In this document: piece by piece, positions 4,981-5,517 of the stretch | Layout: the number at the start of each line of letters is the position of its first letter | Numbering within the stretch: the first letter of the stretch is position 1 | Assembly (NCBI GenBank): GCA_001775355.1 | Contig: MEWM01000050.1 | Span: forward strand, 1-5,517 | Length of the DNA stretch: 5,517 nucleotides | Direction: 5' to 3' | Origin: a candidate division Zixibacteria bacterium RBG_16_43_9 | GTDB taxonomy: Bacteria; Zixibacteria; MSB-5A5; RBG-16-43-9 | Made by a program: the position numbers and the translations under genes | Notes under the pieces: generated by a model | Seen by the model: the letters and a program-made list of their open reading frames with translations, nothing else | What the model was told of the DNA's origin: nothing | Database searches by the model: none

Positions 4981-5517
4981 AAGGATCTATCAAGTAGCTA
5001 AAGATTACAATATCTCCAGCGATGCCCTATTATCCATGTTGCGGGAGCTGGGCTTCTCGATAAAGAGCCATATGAGCGTGGTGGAAGAAAAGGTCTTGAA
5101 GGCCATCGAGGAAAAATTCAAAAAAGAGAAAGAGGAGCTCAAAAGAGAAGACTTTCTTAAGAAAAAAAAGCTGGAAGAAAGAGAGAAACTTGAAGAGGAA
5201 CGTCACCGGGTGGAGAGCGTTAAAGAGAGCGTCAAGGAGAGGTTGAAATTCAGGGACTTAAGTGCCAAAAGCAAAGTGGAGCTCTCAGTTTCCGAGAAGA
5301 AGAAAAAAGGGCGGTTCAAAAAAACAAAACCAGAAAGACAGGTAAATCCTAAAGAGGTTGAGGCCAGTGTCAAAAAGACTCTGGCCCAATTCGATGCTTT
5401 AAAGAAGCTTAAAAAGTATAGGAAAAAAGAGAAGGAGGAAACAGCCGAAGGGAGCGAGCCGGCTAAGAAAATCCAGGTAACCGAGTATATGTCGGTGGCT
5501 GAACTGGCGAATCTCAT
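4970..5517 (+). CDS. infB: Translation initiation factor IF-2, N-terminal part (3' end outside window)
   Basis: The frame from TTG at 4970 is open to the window edge, giving 182 visible residues. It starts MSNKRIYQVAKDYNISSDAL and continues through LLSMLRELGFSIKSHMSVV, an IF2_N domain (residues 1-50) as found at the start of IF-2. Next is a long Lys/Glu-rich stretch (about 45-95) predicted to be helical or coiled coil, then a basic linker. From about residue 168 (IQVTEYMSVAELANL) a second IF2_N domain begins and is cut. The GTPase domain that places fMet-tRNA on the 30S subunit must lie beyond the window. The start overlaps the nusA end by 11 bases, consistent with translational coupling. No earlier ATG/GTG/TTG with this N-terminus exists in frame close by, and the first ATG (codon 23) would remove half the domain. 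Low-complexity linkers are normal for IF-2. Confidence 0.93.
   Translation, partial: MSNKRIYQVAKDYNISSDALLSMLRELGFSIKSHMSVVEEKVLKAIEEKFKKEKEELKREDFLKKKKLEEREKLEEERHRVESVKESVKERLKFRDLSAKSKVELSVSEKKKKGRFKKTKPERQVNPKEVEASVKKTLAQFDALKKLKKYRKKEKEETAEGSEPAKKIQVTEYMSVAELANL

Noticed and set aside
5203..5517. Open frame on the minus strand, about 104 codons to the window edge
   Set aside because: It is antisense to infB. Its Ser/Leu/Phe-rich translation is what the complement of a Lys/Glu-rich coding region gives, and the plus-strand IF2_N domain is unmistakable.

Overview
The window is an ordinary bacterial chromosomal segment in which every gene reads left to right. Coding density is high and the genes serve translation, transcription and nucleoid functions. 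The organism cannot be named from the sequence. A 31-residue Arg/Lys-rich protein of the COX24/AURKAIP1 (mS38-like) type next to an HU gene recalls the Bacteroidota/FCB side of the bacterial tree or a related candidate phylum. Moderate GC, two TTG starts, a tRNA gene without encoded CCA and intergenic spaces filled with degenerate short tandem repeats fit that idea but do not prove it.

Left block (1-1100): the 3' part of an FmdB-type zinc-ribbon gene, an HU-family DNA-binding protein, the 31-aa basic protein at 520-615, and a YfcE/MJ0936-type metallophosphoesterase that overlaps it by one base (TAATG). Short gaps and the overlap suggest one transcription unit. Middle block (1101-1343): no protein gene, but a tRNA-Arg(CCG) flanked on both sides by degenerate repeats with an exact 7-bp period. 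The left array begins at the base after the phosphoesterase stop codon, and the right array ends two bases before the proS start codon. Next comes a full-length bacterial-type prolyl-tRNA synthetase (1344-3092) with its editing insertion.

Right block (3093-5517): an intergenic region with a possible promoter, a GC-rich hairpin followed by T residues, and short GGATTAA repeats, then the classical rimP-nusA-infB order. RimP matures the 30S subunit, NusA controls pausing, termination and antitermination, and IF-2 (cut by the window edge) places initiator tRNA on the ribosome. infB starts with TTG inside the end of nusA, so the two are probably translationally coupled.

No mobile element, CRISPR array, phage gene or defence system is visible. 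The points most worth a second look are the paired heptad arrays around the tRNA, the easily missed mS38/bS22-like micro-protein, and the hairpin-bearing leader of the rimP operon.
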